Of a stretch of 64,000 nucleotides of DNA, positions 11,420-22,489 are shown one piece after another. The stretch covers positions 6,634,001 through 6,698,000 of the forward strand of contig JAGUCH010000005.1 in assembly GCA_019096065.1 (NCBI GenBank). Reading direction: 5' to 3'. Every line of letters begins with the position of its first letter. Within the stretch, counting starts at the first letter, position 1. Below the pieces are notes generated by a model. That model did not search any database. It was not told where the DNA came from and was given only the letters and a program-made list of their open reading frames with translations. The stretch is from Paracyclopina nana (lineage: Eukaryota > Arthropoda > Copepoda > Cyclopoida > Cyclopettidae). Made by a program: the position numbers and the translations under genes.

Positions 11420-14400
11420 GGCTGACCCGTATGCCGTCGTCAATCGCAGACGCTTTTCCTTGGCGAGCCTTGAGGCGGGAGGAAGTTTGGTCATGGCCAT
11501 CATCATCTTCCTTCGAGAGTGGAGGCAACTTTTGCTGCTACGTACATTTGGAAGAACAATCGTGGCCGAAGGTTGATTGTGAGAAAGACTATCTGCCTTT
11601 CCCCTGATTTTTTGGCTGCTACGGGGCTCCGCGAGTGCATTGCCAACATTTGTAGGACTCGCGGGACTTGTATGTTAACGGCGGCTAACTTTGTACTACT
11701 ACTACAACGGAAAAACGTCAAACGAGGTCAAGCTCTAAGCCGAGAGGCCTCTACCATTACCACTGGATCATAGATAGTCGCCCAAGATTATAATCCGAAT
11801 TCCAATGCAGTCTCAAATCTTGATCCCTATTTCTTAGCAGCGTGCCGAAAATGTCCCGGGGACTATGCCTTCTTCTTCCACTCGCAGCAGGCCTATCTCC
11901 CAAATTAGCCGAATTGCCATGGCCCCCAGATGGCATATTCATTTTCGCCTTTTCCCCCGGCTGGCGCAGATTCATAATTCCCCCTTGGCGGTGACCCATG
12001 GCCATAATTCCTGGGACACACTACAGTGCCTACGCAGCTTTTTGGCAACATCTAGTTAGCCTAGCTTCTTCTTCCCCCTTTGGTAGATTAGAGAGCAAGA
12101 CTGTTAGAATTAGAAGAAGCATTACCATTATGTGGGAGCACCAGTAGAATTTATGAACTGGGGATTCAAATGTTAAGCCAGAGAGCATTTGCTGCTGTTT
12201 TGTGTCCATTTTTGCAAGGCACCAAAGCTGTACTACAAAAAACAACCACATGTAACCCAACGACAATAATTATTATTATGATTCAGAGGTGATTATTATT
12301 CATCCTGCTGCTGCGCGTTAAGGTACATTGTAACAACACTATTATGTAAATGTGTGCTATTACACTATTATTCTGAGAAAAATAAACAGCCACTACTACT
12401 ACTACTGCGACGACGATGGTTCCTCGCAAGGTTGCATCACCACCACAAGTGGTTTTTTGGCAAACTCATTTGATGCCGCCAACAAGTTGTACAGAGCAAG
12501 TTTTCCGGTTCCTCTCCTGCTTTTGATGTTCTGGATTTTTGTGCACTTGAAACATAGTAGCTCTAGTGCATTTCTTAGCCGTCGAAAGTCCCTTTCTTGG
12601 GGGAATATTTACAAATCCCAGGATGCTAAGTAAAGCAGCTTTCACCATTTAGGCTCCGTTCACTTTAAGGCCAGAATTTCCATTATTCTCCCAAGGTCGT
12701 TCTCACGTCACTGAATAAAGCTAAGCAAGGCTAGAATGGAGAAATCTTCGAATGTTACTACCGGGCCTTCAAAATGTCTTCATGGTTGTTAGAGTAATTT
12801 AGAACTGGTTCAAATGAGCGGAGCCTCGGCAGCTAAATTGTGTGTCATTGTATGGCAATGGGACTGCCTACAGAGAGCTAGCAGCGCCAGGGGAAAACCT
12901 GTTGTGACGACAAAGAATAACAAACTAGCCTTCTTCCAGTTATACAGCCAGGAGAAATCTCTTGGCTAAGAAGGATTTAAGACGATTGGAAGCAAGCAGA
13001 GCTTTTTGCATTAAATAAGACCCCAAAGACCTTGCATTATTTCTTCTGGTCAATCTAATCCTCTTTGCTCCTTTTTTTGCGAGGCCATTGCGATTGAATG
13101 AATACAATACAGAGATTAGTACATCTGCTGAAAGTGTATTTGCATTTGCTCCAGTTTGTGTTATGCCAAAAGCTGTCTGGTCTTCGACAGGGCCCAATGC
13201 ATCATGTCAAATTACCGTGTGAACCTGAGCATCATATGCTATGCAGTCAGTAAATGACCTTTGCAGAATGTAAGTGGAAAATACTATTACTACCATTCTT
13301 TCACAAATACATCATGAGCACCATTAGCATGATCTTCTTCTCAAGTGTAGTGCAGAACAATTATCGGCGTCATTGGGCAAAATGGCTGCTGTCATCATTA
13401 TATTGTCATTTTTGCAAGGGAAAGCAAGCGAGGGAGACACTTCCTGTATATACTACCATGGCCAATCTCGTAATGATTATAGCCAAAGATGCTCTATTCA
13501 TCTGTACATTTTTTGGACAAATATTGCTTACTAATCAGTTAAGTTTCAATTGGCAACTTCCAGTGTTGGTCCCACTTCTCAAAACTGAAATTAACCCCAG
13601 CAAAAAGAATTAGATTGCCCGATGGCAGATGACCAATGCGTAATTGTCGTCAAAAGTATATTTCCACTCATGATAATCATGGTTTTAGATGGCTGAAAAA
13701 TGTTGTGTCAAGTTCAATGGTGGCTATCAAGTATAATACATTGCCTTTGGCATGAGTGATGACAACCAAGGATAGGATCCTCATGAGCAATGAATAATGC
13801 TGTCTTCAGAAAGCAAAATAACCCTAGGATGATGCCAGACAGGAGCATCGTTAACTTTAACCTGCTATATCCGTTGGCATCACCCATCATCGAAAACGTC
13901 CAGAGACGCTTTTAAATAGTATCTAAAAATTGTGAATGCGACTATGGTCAACTTATCACCTTTGGAGTTAATTTCAATTTTGAGAGCTCATACAAATTTC
14001 GGAAGGTGTCGCTTGAAACTCACTCGTTTATTGATTAGTTTGCAATATTTGGCCATAAATGCGAGCGCCGTTTTAAAATTGCGAGCAATTTTTAAGCTGA
14101 ACTCAAAAGTTAGTGCATGAAAAACATCCAGTCGTAATTGAATGCACACACCCAAAAGGATCAATAACTAAGCCATAAAGCGGTACATTTTACGAGCTGA
14201 ACTCGTCCTTGTGGATGTCTACACGCATGTGGAACGCTGGCCCAAATCTTGGGCTGAACAAAAATCTGTCGTATGCATAACGTCCCAAAATAGATGTTTT
14301 ACAGCCTCTTTTTCCGAATTGCACACAGACAATTCCCCTAGGGGAAACTGTTCATGGTCTCAGTCAGATTATAGATCTTCTTTTCACGCCCCAGTAAAAG

Positions 14401-16670
14401 CTGAGGGTACTCTTTCCACATTTGCTTACAGCTCAAAATGTCACAGTATTGCCACTCTCGTTCAACCTCTGGCAAATCTTGTCATCACGTCTCCTCACTG
14501 ATCATGGCTCAAGGCTGCCAAGGCCCAAAGTGGCCTTACTTTTTCGGAGGTGGCACTTACTTTTCTCCTTCCAAGCTGACATTGGCACAGTCTCTAATGT
14601 GAATTAGACTGTCGGCAGAATATGTTACACAAATCAAAATTCTATAAGTTTCATTTTGCCATAGCCACGCTCCACCAGACAAAACTGTCATTTTTGAGAT
14701 CTTTTTGAGATCTTTTTGTGCATAGGGGGGCGTTAATCAAAAAAGAAACTTATATGCATAATTCTTCATTTTTCAGTTAACGGACACCTAACTTGAAAAG
14801 ATCTCTACCACGCTCAATTTGCTTTGTGGCGCGGTTTCTATCGATTATAAGGGCAGGGAGATTTCGGTGAATCCGTCGGCTGCCTGTGCAGTCCCTGCCA
14901 TTATAAGGATCTGAGCAGGGGCATCTCTATCGAGCAATCCTGGCGGAACAATTCTACTTTTGAATCACGAAACTATAGTATTTATTTCGTGCTACGCTAG
15001 GGAGCGCTCCAATAGCGCTACTACATAAAAATAGCGCAAAATTCAAATCCAAGAACTGGATAAACCAGTGTGAGCGCTCACGCTCGCTCGCATCGCATGC
15101 CCGAAAGTGTTACCAGCTTTTTCGACTATATAGCTCCCAAAGAGAGTGAGCCTTTGTTTTTCGTAGCTCACAATCTTCCAAAATGTTTTTCACAAGTATA
15201 TATTAAAAGATGGGTTCAGCTGCTTGTACATTCTTTCATGTAGCATAACTCAATTGGTGTTTACCCAATGTTGCGCTCACAAAACATTGTTTTATCAAGC
15301 TCTTTTTTAGGTGGCACGAGCTAGACCATGAAATGTGATTGGCTTTTTTGTATCTCTCCAATTTTTTTCATCCTCATATGCAAAGATTTTTTTTCACTTT
15401 CTGATCAACTCAAAGAAATTCAACTACTTATACCTACTTCTAAAGACTATTTAGTGACGTATTTTTTCAGATCGCTAACCTTCTAATGGATTGAAAAATG
15501 TATTTCTGATATTGAACAAATCTGTCTCAGCATTCACCATCACAATACATCAAGAAATACTACACAATACAAAACAACCTGGGCTTTCAAGGCCTCCGTA
15601 TTCAATCTTTTGATCTGTCAAGTTCACTTTTTTGCTCTATGCTGATGATGGAAAATGATGAGGTTGGACATTTCAGCATTTTTGGCTGCAAAACAGTTGA
15701 GTGTGAAGTAACTAAAAAGTCTGGGTACATGCTACCAAGACTTTATTTAAAGGATCATTTTGGGGCCCGAATTAGCAAAACCACCATTCCCTCTGCCTTT
15801 GTAAGAGCTGGTGGCCATCTGTTTTTATCACAGTGAAATTACATCAATTGTTTCCCATCTCTTTTGGTCAGCGTGTCGAGAGTGAAATCGCACTGGGCCA
15901 ATCTTGGAAAGTTGTCTGAGCCATCAAAAGAAAGCAGCTGTGGCAAAATTAAGTTCAAGGCTTCTCTTTTTCTCTGGGTGAAATTCCTCCCACAAAACGC
16001 TATGATTGCATGATGGCAAAGTTCTCTTTTTACATCCCAAGCTGGATAATCCAAGCTGAGCTTTTTCAGAAAGAGCCATTGAGAAAAAGAGCTGAACAAA
16101 CATTGAAAAAGGACTTTGGTAGCCCATATTTCGACTTGAAAGGCCTGATCGGCAGATTTTTGTGCTCATTTTCAACCGTCATCGGAATTCTGCTTGTAAT
16201 TCTCTGAGCAGATTTCCACAAAGAACTGACCTCTGGCCTTCATGACTCAAATCATGTCAGCAGGCCAAGTCAAGGACAAAATTGACCACAAAATGGCAAA
16301 AGTCACCTTGAGCTACATGCTGGAGAACATTTTAGACGCGCTCGATTTCCCCCGGCTCAAAGATGTCTTCCTTTTGCGACAGGAATTGATGCTCCACAGC
16401 TATCTAATATACCACCACTATCATCCGAAATAGACAAAAATCGTTATTTTTCTCGAGAGTTGCAATGCATGTTGCATAATAATAACGACAATTGTGCGCG
16501 CGTAACCGTTAGGAATAACTGTCAGGCTGCGCGCGCCGGCGCGGCACGACCAGAGCGTGCAATCAGCTGGGGGCTTCCAGTATTTCAACACTTTAGAACC
16601 GAGGAGAGCAAACACAGACTGAGTAGTTTAAGGCAATTTGAGGTTTCCCCCTAATTCAAATGCATTTGTA
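11420..16670. other. Intergenic stretch, no gene supported
   Basis: After the PVF 3' region there are only short chance frames. AATAAA signals near 12380 and 12712 could end the PVF transcript. A GC-richer, foldable patch lies at about 14850-14950, with arms GGGCAGGGA and TCCCTGCC. Two direct copies of GAGATCTTTTT lie near 14697-14720. I recognise no RNA family here. Confidence 0.45.
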
Positions 16671-16962
16671 ATGGATCCAAAGGAGAGGAAGAAGAAGAAG
16701 ATCTGGCTGATGCAGAAACTTGCGTGTGCCAATTTTGCACTGAATGGTATAGCTAATGAAAATGAGCTGAGCACTTTGAAAAAAGCCAGCAGTAGCTGCT
16801 TGGTAAGTTAATAAAACTTGGGCTGCTAAATTCTCAAGTCGTAGGATTTGTCCGGTTACTGCTTGGAGATTTTCCTAGGATCTCACCAGCTCTTTTTAAT
16901 TCCAGCCCAACTTGGATGTGAGGGAAACCTGCTTTGCTTGCAAGAAATGTAAGAACGTTTAA
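16671..16962 (+). CDS. Possible tiny two-exon gene, cysteine-containing, 62 aa
   Basis: An open frame from ATG 16671 runs 44 codons into a consensus GTAAGT donor at 16803. A pyrimidine-rich acceptor (TTTTTAATTCCAG) follows at 16905. The frame then continues for 18 codons to TAA at 16960-16962. The N terminus is very basic (KERKKKK) and the C terminus reads TCFACKKCKNV. A second donor GTAAGA at 16949 could instead splice the short exon onward. I recognise no family, and the start is not supported by a TATA box. It could be a chance combination of splice-like sites or part of a larger gene. Confidence 0.25.
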
Positions 16963-18225
16963 TTGTCTTCAGCCTTTGCAATTCTGCTCCTGAGCGTACT
17001 TGCCCTGCAGGAAATCAGAAAATTCAATTCATACATATTAATCTAGTCCACTCTTTAATCGGCCTCCAGTGAAAAGGAAGTGAGGTATCGGAAAATTGTC
17101 TCAAGGTGAAGAAGAGCAGCAAAAAAAGCGCGGTTTGGGTAAGCATGGCAGGAAGTGTGCGCGCTTTTTTAAGGCCTTTTTTGCCTCTTTCCGATCTCTG
17201 TGGTCATCTGGCCTCTACAGTGTGCTGAGAGAGCCTCTAGCCCAACTTCTCTGGCTGTACACCCAATTTCCTTGCATTGAGTGCTCCCTTTGGGTGAAGG
17301 TGCTCTTCAGCAAGCTGAGCACTCTAAGTACCAAGGCAGAAAATTAATATCAAACAAGGCAAGGAAGCCACTTTGGAGTTATCCACAAAAAAGGCAAGAA
17401 GACAGACATTAATTTCAGGACAAAAGAGCATTCCAGGAGTTTCTTTGTGTGCTCCTGACCGCCGACGAAGAAAGGGAGAGAATTTATCGAAAGCTTTTAC
17501 GGCTGCATGGGAGAGTGTCAAAGGTGCTAATTGGCAAATTAATGAGAAGCACTTCATTATGAGTGCAAAAAGAGGACGGAAAGGCTTTCATCGAGGAACT
17601 TCTTCTTCTTCAAATTCTTCCCTTCTGATTTCTAATCAAATTAATTGGCAGCATTTTATCATGCTTCCAGCTCCGGCTCTCAAATTAACGTATTAGCAGC
17701 TCAAACTCAATTAACTCCACATTTGCTTGCTAAGCTTTGACTTTGGGCTACACAAAGAAGATCAGCTGACGTCACCATTAATTGTAATGGGATAGCGACT
17801 AACCTGCGGGAAAAGGACGCGCCTGCATGACCCGCGCGCGCTGCTCCCATCTTGGGGCGTCTCTCAGCTGTAATTGTTTTCCTGGAATTTTAATTGGCCT
17901 TAAAGAATGGACATTTTGCGGCAGTGGGTGTATTTTTTGCCTGCTCTTGGCTGAGCTGAGAAAAATCTGGGGAGTTTCAGAAACAGTTTTCCCCAGGAGC
18001 TAATGAGTTGGTCGCGCGCGTATACAGTGAAAAACTGCCAAAAATAGGGAAAGGTCGTTAGTTAGATAGTAGAGCAAAAGTTTGCCACACGCTGCTATTA
18101 CCAAACATTCTTTCAGCTGCTGCTGCTGGAGTTGACAGACCGAAAATGACCCTGGCCTAAAAAAAATAGTCGGTGTTTTTTTCGCCAACAATTAGACTTT
18201 TGATGCGTCTTTTTTTTACATACAG

Positions 18226-18327
18226 GATGCGGCTCAGAAAATGCACGCGGCGGGCTGCTCTGAAGGTTGCGGTTGCAATTTCGGTGCCGCATCCTGTACA
18301 CAGATTGTCCCGCCGTTTTCGGAGTAA
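18226..18327 (+). other. Possible orphan cysteine-rich terminal exon
   Basis: A strong acceptor (TTTTTTTTACATACAG, ending 18225) is followed by 33 codons and TAA at 18325-18327. The frame reads through AAGCSEGCGCNFGAASC, which is cysteine-dense. No matching upstream exon was found, and another frame is also open here. The 13-base inverted arms at 18221-18233 and 18286-18298 offer a non-coding explanation, namely a hairpin or small MITE. Confidence 0.2.
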
Positions 18328-20275
18328 ACCGGGATAGTTCAGGTGGGCCCAACTGATATTTCATTTGGTTTACTCGCGGATAACAGTGGGGCATTCTGCG
18401 TAATATGCTCAAAAGTGGGCACTTTTTCGTGGCCGCGTCTTATCTGAGTTTGCGGGCTTGACCTACTTTAGTGTACTGCTATTCCCCAAGTTGACTTGGG
18501 GAAAATCCGCCTGTGCTTACTTGAGCTCTTGATTTACTTTGCTCAGGATTACTAAGCTGGTAATTTAAAAATGGACAAAAACAAAGCCACAGAGCCTAGC
18601 AGCTTTCTCCTAAAATTCTTGCAGTTTTATTGGATGAAGAGAACTTGAACAATTGTTAACTTTTTGCTGAAGGACCTTTCAAAGTCACTTTCTTTCTTTC
18701 TCTCTCTTTTGGTGAGGTGTCGGAAAACTTCAAACGGTCTTTGATCTTGCATGACAAATTGCAAAAAAAGAGCTGCCAAATGATTTTCGTGTGCTTTTGG
18801 CAGTCCTCCTGATGAAGAGCTATGGGGTCATAAGGATTATTCAATCTCTTGGCCAAAAAGTAACGCAAGAAAAGGTGGAATACGTATGAATGGGAAAATG
18901 ATGACCACACTGCACATAATGTTATCAGTCGAGAATAATATGTGACCTTAGAGCAGACATTCTCAGCTTTTCTCTCGATGTATCCAAAAAAAGAGGGGAA
19001 GAAGGCATTTGCAAACGGAAACTATTTGAGGTCTAAATAGTAAAACGCTCTCCTCGCCACCGAGGTCTAGCACTCGCTTTCTTACATTCTTCTTCTTTGA
19101 TGTGCATAGAATTAGGCTGAAATACATTTCGAATGTATCCAAATACATTTTGCCAGCCATATCCATATGTAGCCTGAAATGTGCACTGCCATTAACCATA
19201 ATAGCCGATACATTAATTAGCGTTACATCATTTGTCGAAATGCTTTAAAAAAAAGAATCTGTTTTCTTCGGTCTTGTTTTATTTGGTCTGAGCATTCTTT
19301 GTCGACGACGGGTGTCTTCAAAGGCAATGCGGTGGTGCAGAAAAACTGGAATGCTTGCAGAATGCCAAAGATCATACGAGAAAAAGGGGAAGGAGCTCGT
19401 TTTTTCGCTCGCCCTTTAAAAATGCGCGCTGTTGTATCTGAAAAGCATCGGTCAAAAGGATCCTCGCGAGCAATTCGCAATTTCCACTTTGAAGTACGAG
19501 GAAGAATTTTGTGCGAGGGGAAAAAGTTGGAAGGAGCCTCAAGGTTTGTGGACGACGACAAAGTTTCAAACTCATTGGGCCTTCAACGTAAGGCCTTCAA
19601 TTTATAAGATGATTAAAAACTGCCTTTTTCCGCTTACTTTATGCTGCACATGGTGTGTGCGAGCTGAAAAATGTATTCAGCCCTGATGTCATGTCTTATT
19701 TGACTCAATCAGGCAAAGAAGCAGCTTTCGTCGGCCCTGAGTGAGCCATAAAAGGCCTTCATTTCTAGGCAGGAAATCAAATAAAGAACTTACGGAAAAT
19801 ACACACACTGCGCTTATTTAGCCGTTCACGTTCCAAAATGTATAAGCCCCCTTCAAGTCAAGCCCTCGGTATTGTGAATTGCCCCTTTTTTATGTATCGT
19901 ACGATAGAAAAAGTTGAGCACGTCTCATTTGCCTCAAGATTGAAATGCAAGGAAAAGGTTGCGAGAGCGAGCGAGCCAATTGTTGCGCTCTTTTCTCGGT
20001 ACTCGCAAAGCTCGCGGAATTACCCCAATATGTTAAAGCCTCGGCCCCTTCATGTCTGTCTAAGCTGTTTGTAATAAAAACAATAAAGAAATCTATTCCA
20101 GGAACTGGCTTCATCTGGAAAACGTGTTTACAACGACCCAAAATAAGGCTTAATTGAAGAGCGCTCGGGGTCCGAAAATGCTTCGAGGGGTGCAATTTGT
20201 AGTCAACACTTTCAAAAAATTGCAGCCAGATCATCTTGTCTTGCCAATTTGTTGAGGAACACACACTCTTATATA

Positions 20276-20419
20276 CTGTTCATCTACCGTTCCTTAAGGA
20301 ATGCATTATGACAAATCCATGCATAATGACAGCTCTACGCAGCTAGTTTATGTACTGCGAACTCCTTAGCGCAAAGGAATTTCGCGTTCCGATTCCTTAG
20401 TGAGTTAGTAGATGAACAG
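20276..20419. repeat. Palindromic MITE-like element with CTGTTCATCTAC ends
   Basis: CTGTTCATCTAC at the left end is matched by GTAGATGAACAG at the right end. Internal bases also partly pair (GTTCCTTAAGGAAT and GATTCCTTAG). Related ends bound the element at 45228-45312. No target duplication is obvious. It sits just upstream of the secreted-protein gene. Confidence 0.55.
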
Positions 20420-20641
20420 AGCATTAAAGGGGTATTTTGTTAGAAGGAACATTTTGAAGCTTTCAGGATCGAGAAGTGCGCAAATTCAACTTTTGAGCTT
20501 GGTCATTGAGCAAACAACCGATTGGAATGCAAACGAAAAAGGAAAATAAACATGACAAAGTAAAGCTATTTTGCAAATCCCGTCAACTCGATGGCGTCAA
20601 TTGCTTCCCCCTTCTCGTCGGTAAATGGGGCAAACTCGATC

Positions 20642-20649
20642 TATATAAG
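20642..20649 (+). promoter_or_regulatory. TATA box of the secreted-protein gene
   Basis: TATATAAG lies 58 bases upstream of ATG 20700. It predicts transcription from about 20670, downstream of the in-frame ATG at 20655. This favours 20700 as the start, where a signal peptide begins at once. Confidence 0.6.
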
Positions 20650-20699
20650 GCGTGATGCGAGTTGGGAAGGCCAAATTGGCGGAACATCACAAAGCCGCG

Positions 20700-21774
20700 A
20701 TGAAGGTCCATCATCCTCTGGTGTTGCTCTTGTGCGTCGTCTTCCTCGTCGTGGCCGAGGCCGCCAACGGAGGCAACAAGAAATGGCAGAAAAGGCGCGA
20801 ACGGAAGCTCGCGCAAAAAGGCTGGTACGGCCCCGTGGCCAGCCCCGACGAATGCAAGGCCGAGGGAAGGACGGCCAAGGTCATTCTCAAGTCGGACATG
20901 ATGCCTTCGGACATTTGCGCAGACGTAAGTTCCGATGCTATTATTTCCATTTCGAAAATCATTGGTTAAGGCGGAAAGGCGCTTTTTTAAAATGTCCGCT
21001 TCTAACTTTGCCGAAAGTTTGCTAGCAGCCCGTTCCCACATTTTTTCTAGCTAGGCTCCTATAATGTTAAGCAATTTTAAGGCTCTTTGGAGGCGCATAT
21101 CTCAATAACTACTGAGCCGATCGGCACCAAACTTGGTTGGATTCGTCGATAGAGCCTAATCATTTGTTCATGCCAACACTCATCCGGATCGAAGGCTGAT
21201 TAGTGGAAGCCATTTTTCCCGCTATAAATGTTAAGCAAAGCTGCCTTGCTTCACATTATAAACGGCCTCCAGTTGGGAGCCTCGGATCTCAACCCAATTT
21301 GGTACGCAGCTGTGGATAACCTCACTGAAGAATCCTACCAAGTTTGGTTCCAATCGACTCAGTAATTGCTGAGGCATTCGCTTCCATAGAGCCTTGCTTG
21401 ACTGATATGAGAACGGGCTAGCTACTAAAGATGGCGGCCTCGCCACTCAACCCTAGCTTCAATTGGTTGCTTATTTCAAAATGGGTTCTTTTCGCGTCCA
21501 GGTCGAGACGGAGGTGTGCCTGTGCATTTCCGGGAAGGCGAAGAACGGCAAGGGGAAAAACCGCAAGAACAACCGGAAGAACGGCCGGAAAAACAAGGCC
21601 GATTTGCAGGGCGACGAGGACATGTTCGCCGATATGGACTTTAGCCACAAATGCGCCAAATGCCAGTTCAAATGGGAGCCCAAACACCAGGGCAACAAGG
21701 GCGGAAACGGCAAAAACAGCCAGCCCGAGGGCGAAAACGACTTGGACGAGGACTTGGACATCACCGAGGCCTAA
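20700..21774 (+). CDS. Small secreted protein of unknown family, two exons
   Basis: Exons are 20700-20924 (GTAAGT donor, phase 0) and 21502-21774 (after GCGTCCAG), giving 165 aa. Residues 1-22 form a clear signal peptide (MKVHHPLVLLLCVVFLVVAEA). The mature protein has six cysteines in three clusters (DEC, DIC, VCLC and KCAKC). A lysine/asparagine/glycine-rich linker lies in the middle and the tail is acidic, ending DLDEDLDITEA. The basic-then-acidic layout suggests an extracellular or matrix-binding protein, but that is inference. The start is set by the TATA box at 20642 and the signal peptide. AATAAA at 21809-21814 ends the transcript. Its only intron contains a foldback repeat (21027-21419). 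I do not recognise the family. Confidence 0.8.
21027..21419. repeat. Foldback element, GTTCTCAT-end family, in intron
   Basis: Left end AGCCCGTTCCCACA and right end TATGAGAACGGGCT form inverted termini. Subterminal AAGCAA and TTGCTT tracts and the mirrored core (CGATCGGCACCAAACTTGG against CCAAGTTTGGTTCCAATCG) mark the family. Related copies occur at 29019-29762, 32550-32925, 34293-34689, 49498-49615 and 53079-53468. It fills most of the 577-bp intron of the secreted-protein gene. Confidence 0.7.
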
Positions 21775-21808
21775 TTTATGTCTACTTTGAAAAAACTAAA
21801 GAAACGTC

Positions 21809-21814
21809 AATAAA
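21809..21814 (+). terminator. Polyadenylation signal AATAAA, secreted-protein gene
   Basis: AATAAA lies 35 bases after the TAA stop of the secreted-protein gene, followed by a T-rich stretch, which implies a very short 3' UTR. Confidence 0.6.
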
Positions 21815-22392
21815 AAAGTCCATTTTTCAATGGTGACCAAAAAATGCTCGTTTTGGTGAATGCCACGCGAGGATGATGCTGTGCAAACACGATATACGTC
21901 ATGTTCGTACTTTGCCAGGTATAATACCGCGACTCCTTCATCCAAAAGCCCCGTTCATCTGCACCGAAAATCGATCGGGCATTCCAAATGAGAACCGGAT
22001 GGATCTGAATTCAGCGCGGTGCACTGCAGTGAAATAAAAGGGTACGTGAGCCGAAAATAATGCACCACGAACATTATTGCGTCGCACCTTCATCCAGCTC
22101 GTCCCCAATGATAATAGTGTTGAGCAAGGCTATTGTTCAACTGATCAGCCCTAACTTATTTAAGCCATTTTAGGCAAGATTCAGTGCAATTGCAGCCTAA
22201 ACAGCGTTTGATGTTTTTCACTCAAAGTGCCTCGCTTAGCTTCGTAGCCTTGCTTCGCTAATTGAAGCACGAGAACATGAGCCAAGATGTTGTTGAGAAA
22301 CTCGAATTTCAATACAATTGGCCAGTAAGGGAAAACCCCGAGCGGCATTTCGCGATCGCCAAGTTTCTGGTAAACTTTAAAAAAAGTCTGGC

Positions 22393-22420
22393 GCTCGCGC
22401 GCGCGCGCGCACGCGTCGCG
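22393..22420 (+). repeat. Alternating CG run in the ZIP promoter
   Basis: An alternating run built on GCGCGCGCGC, continuing to ACGCGTCGCGTA, lies directly upstream of the ZIP TATA-like box. Such alternating purine-pyrimidine tracts are prone to Z-DNA and are CpG-dense. Confidence 0.6.
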
Positions 22421-22430
22421 TATGTATAAT

Positions 22431-22437
22431 TATATAG
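22431..22437 (+). promoter_or_regulatory. TATA-like box of the ZIP transporter
   Basis: TATATAG lies 59 bases upstream of ATG 22490 and directly after the CG run. The spacing to the ATG matches that of three other genes in the window. Confidence 0.5.
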
Positions 22438-22489
22438 CTTGGCCAATTGTCATAGGTGGGCATCAGTCGTGACGGGGAATTGCAGCAGC

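Larger units (their letters stand above)
16963..20641. other. Intergenic stretch with two weak signals
   Basis: No solid gene is visible. A full CRE palindrome (TGACGTCA) with a CG-rich patch lies at about 17765-17860. A possible isolated cysteine-rich exon sits at 18226-18327, described separately. A palindromic element lies at 20276-20419. The remaining long frames on both strands around 19223-19607 look like shadows of each other. Confidence 0.4.

Noticed and set aside
19223-19607. Frames of 102 and 112 codons on opposite strands
   Set aside because: Composition is ordinary non-coding, no motif or splice site supports either, and the opposite-strand pairing suggests chance.
20652-20699. 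Earlier in-frame start (ATG 20655) for the secreted protein
   Set aside because: It would place residues ahead of a signal peptide and lies too close to the TATA box to be in the transcript.
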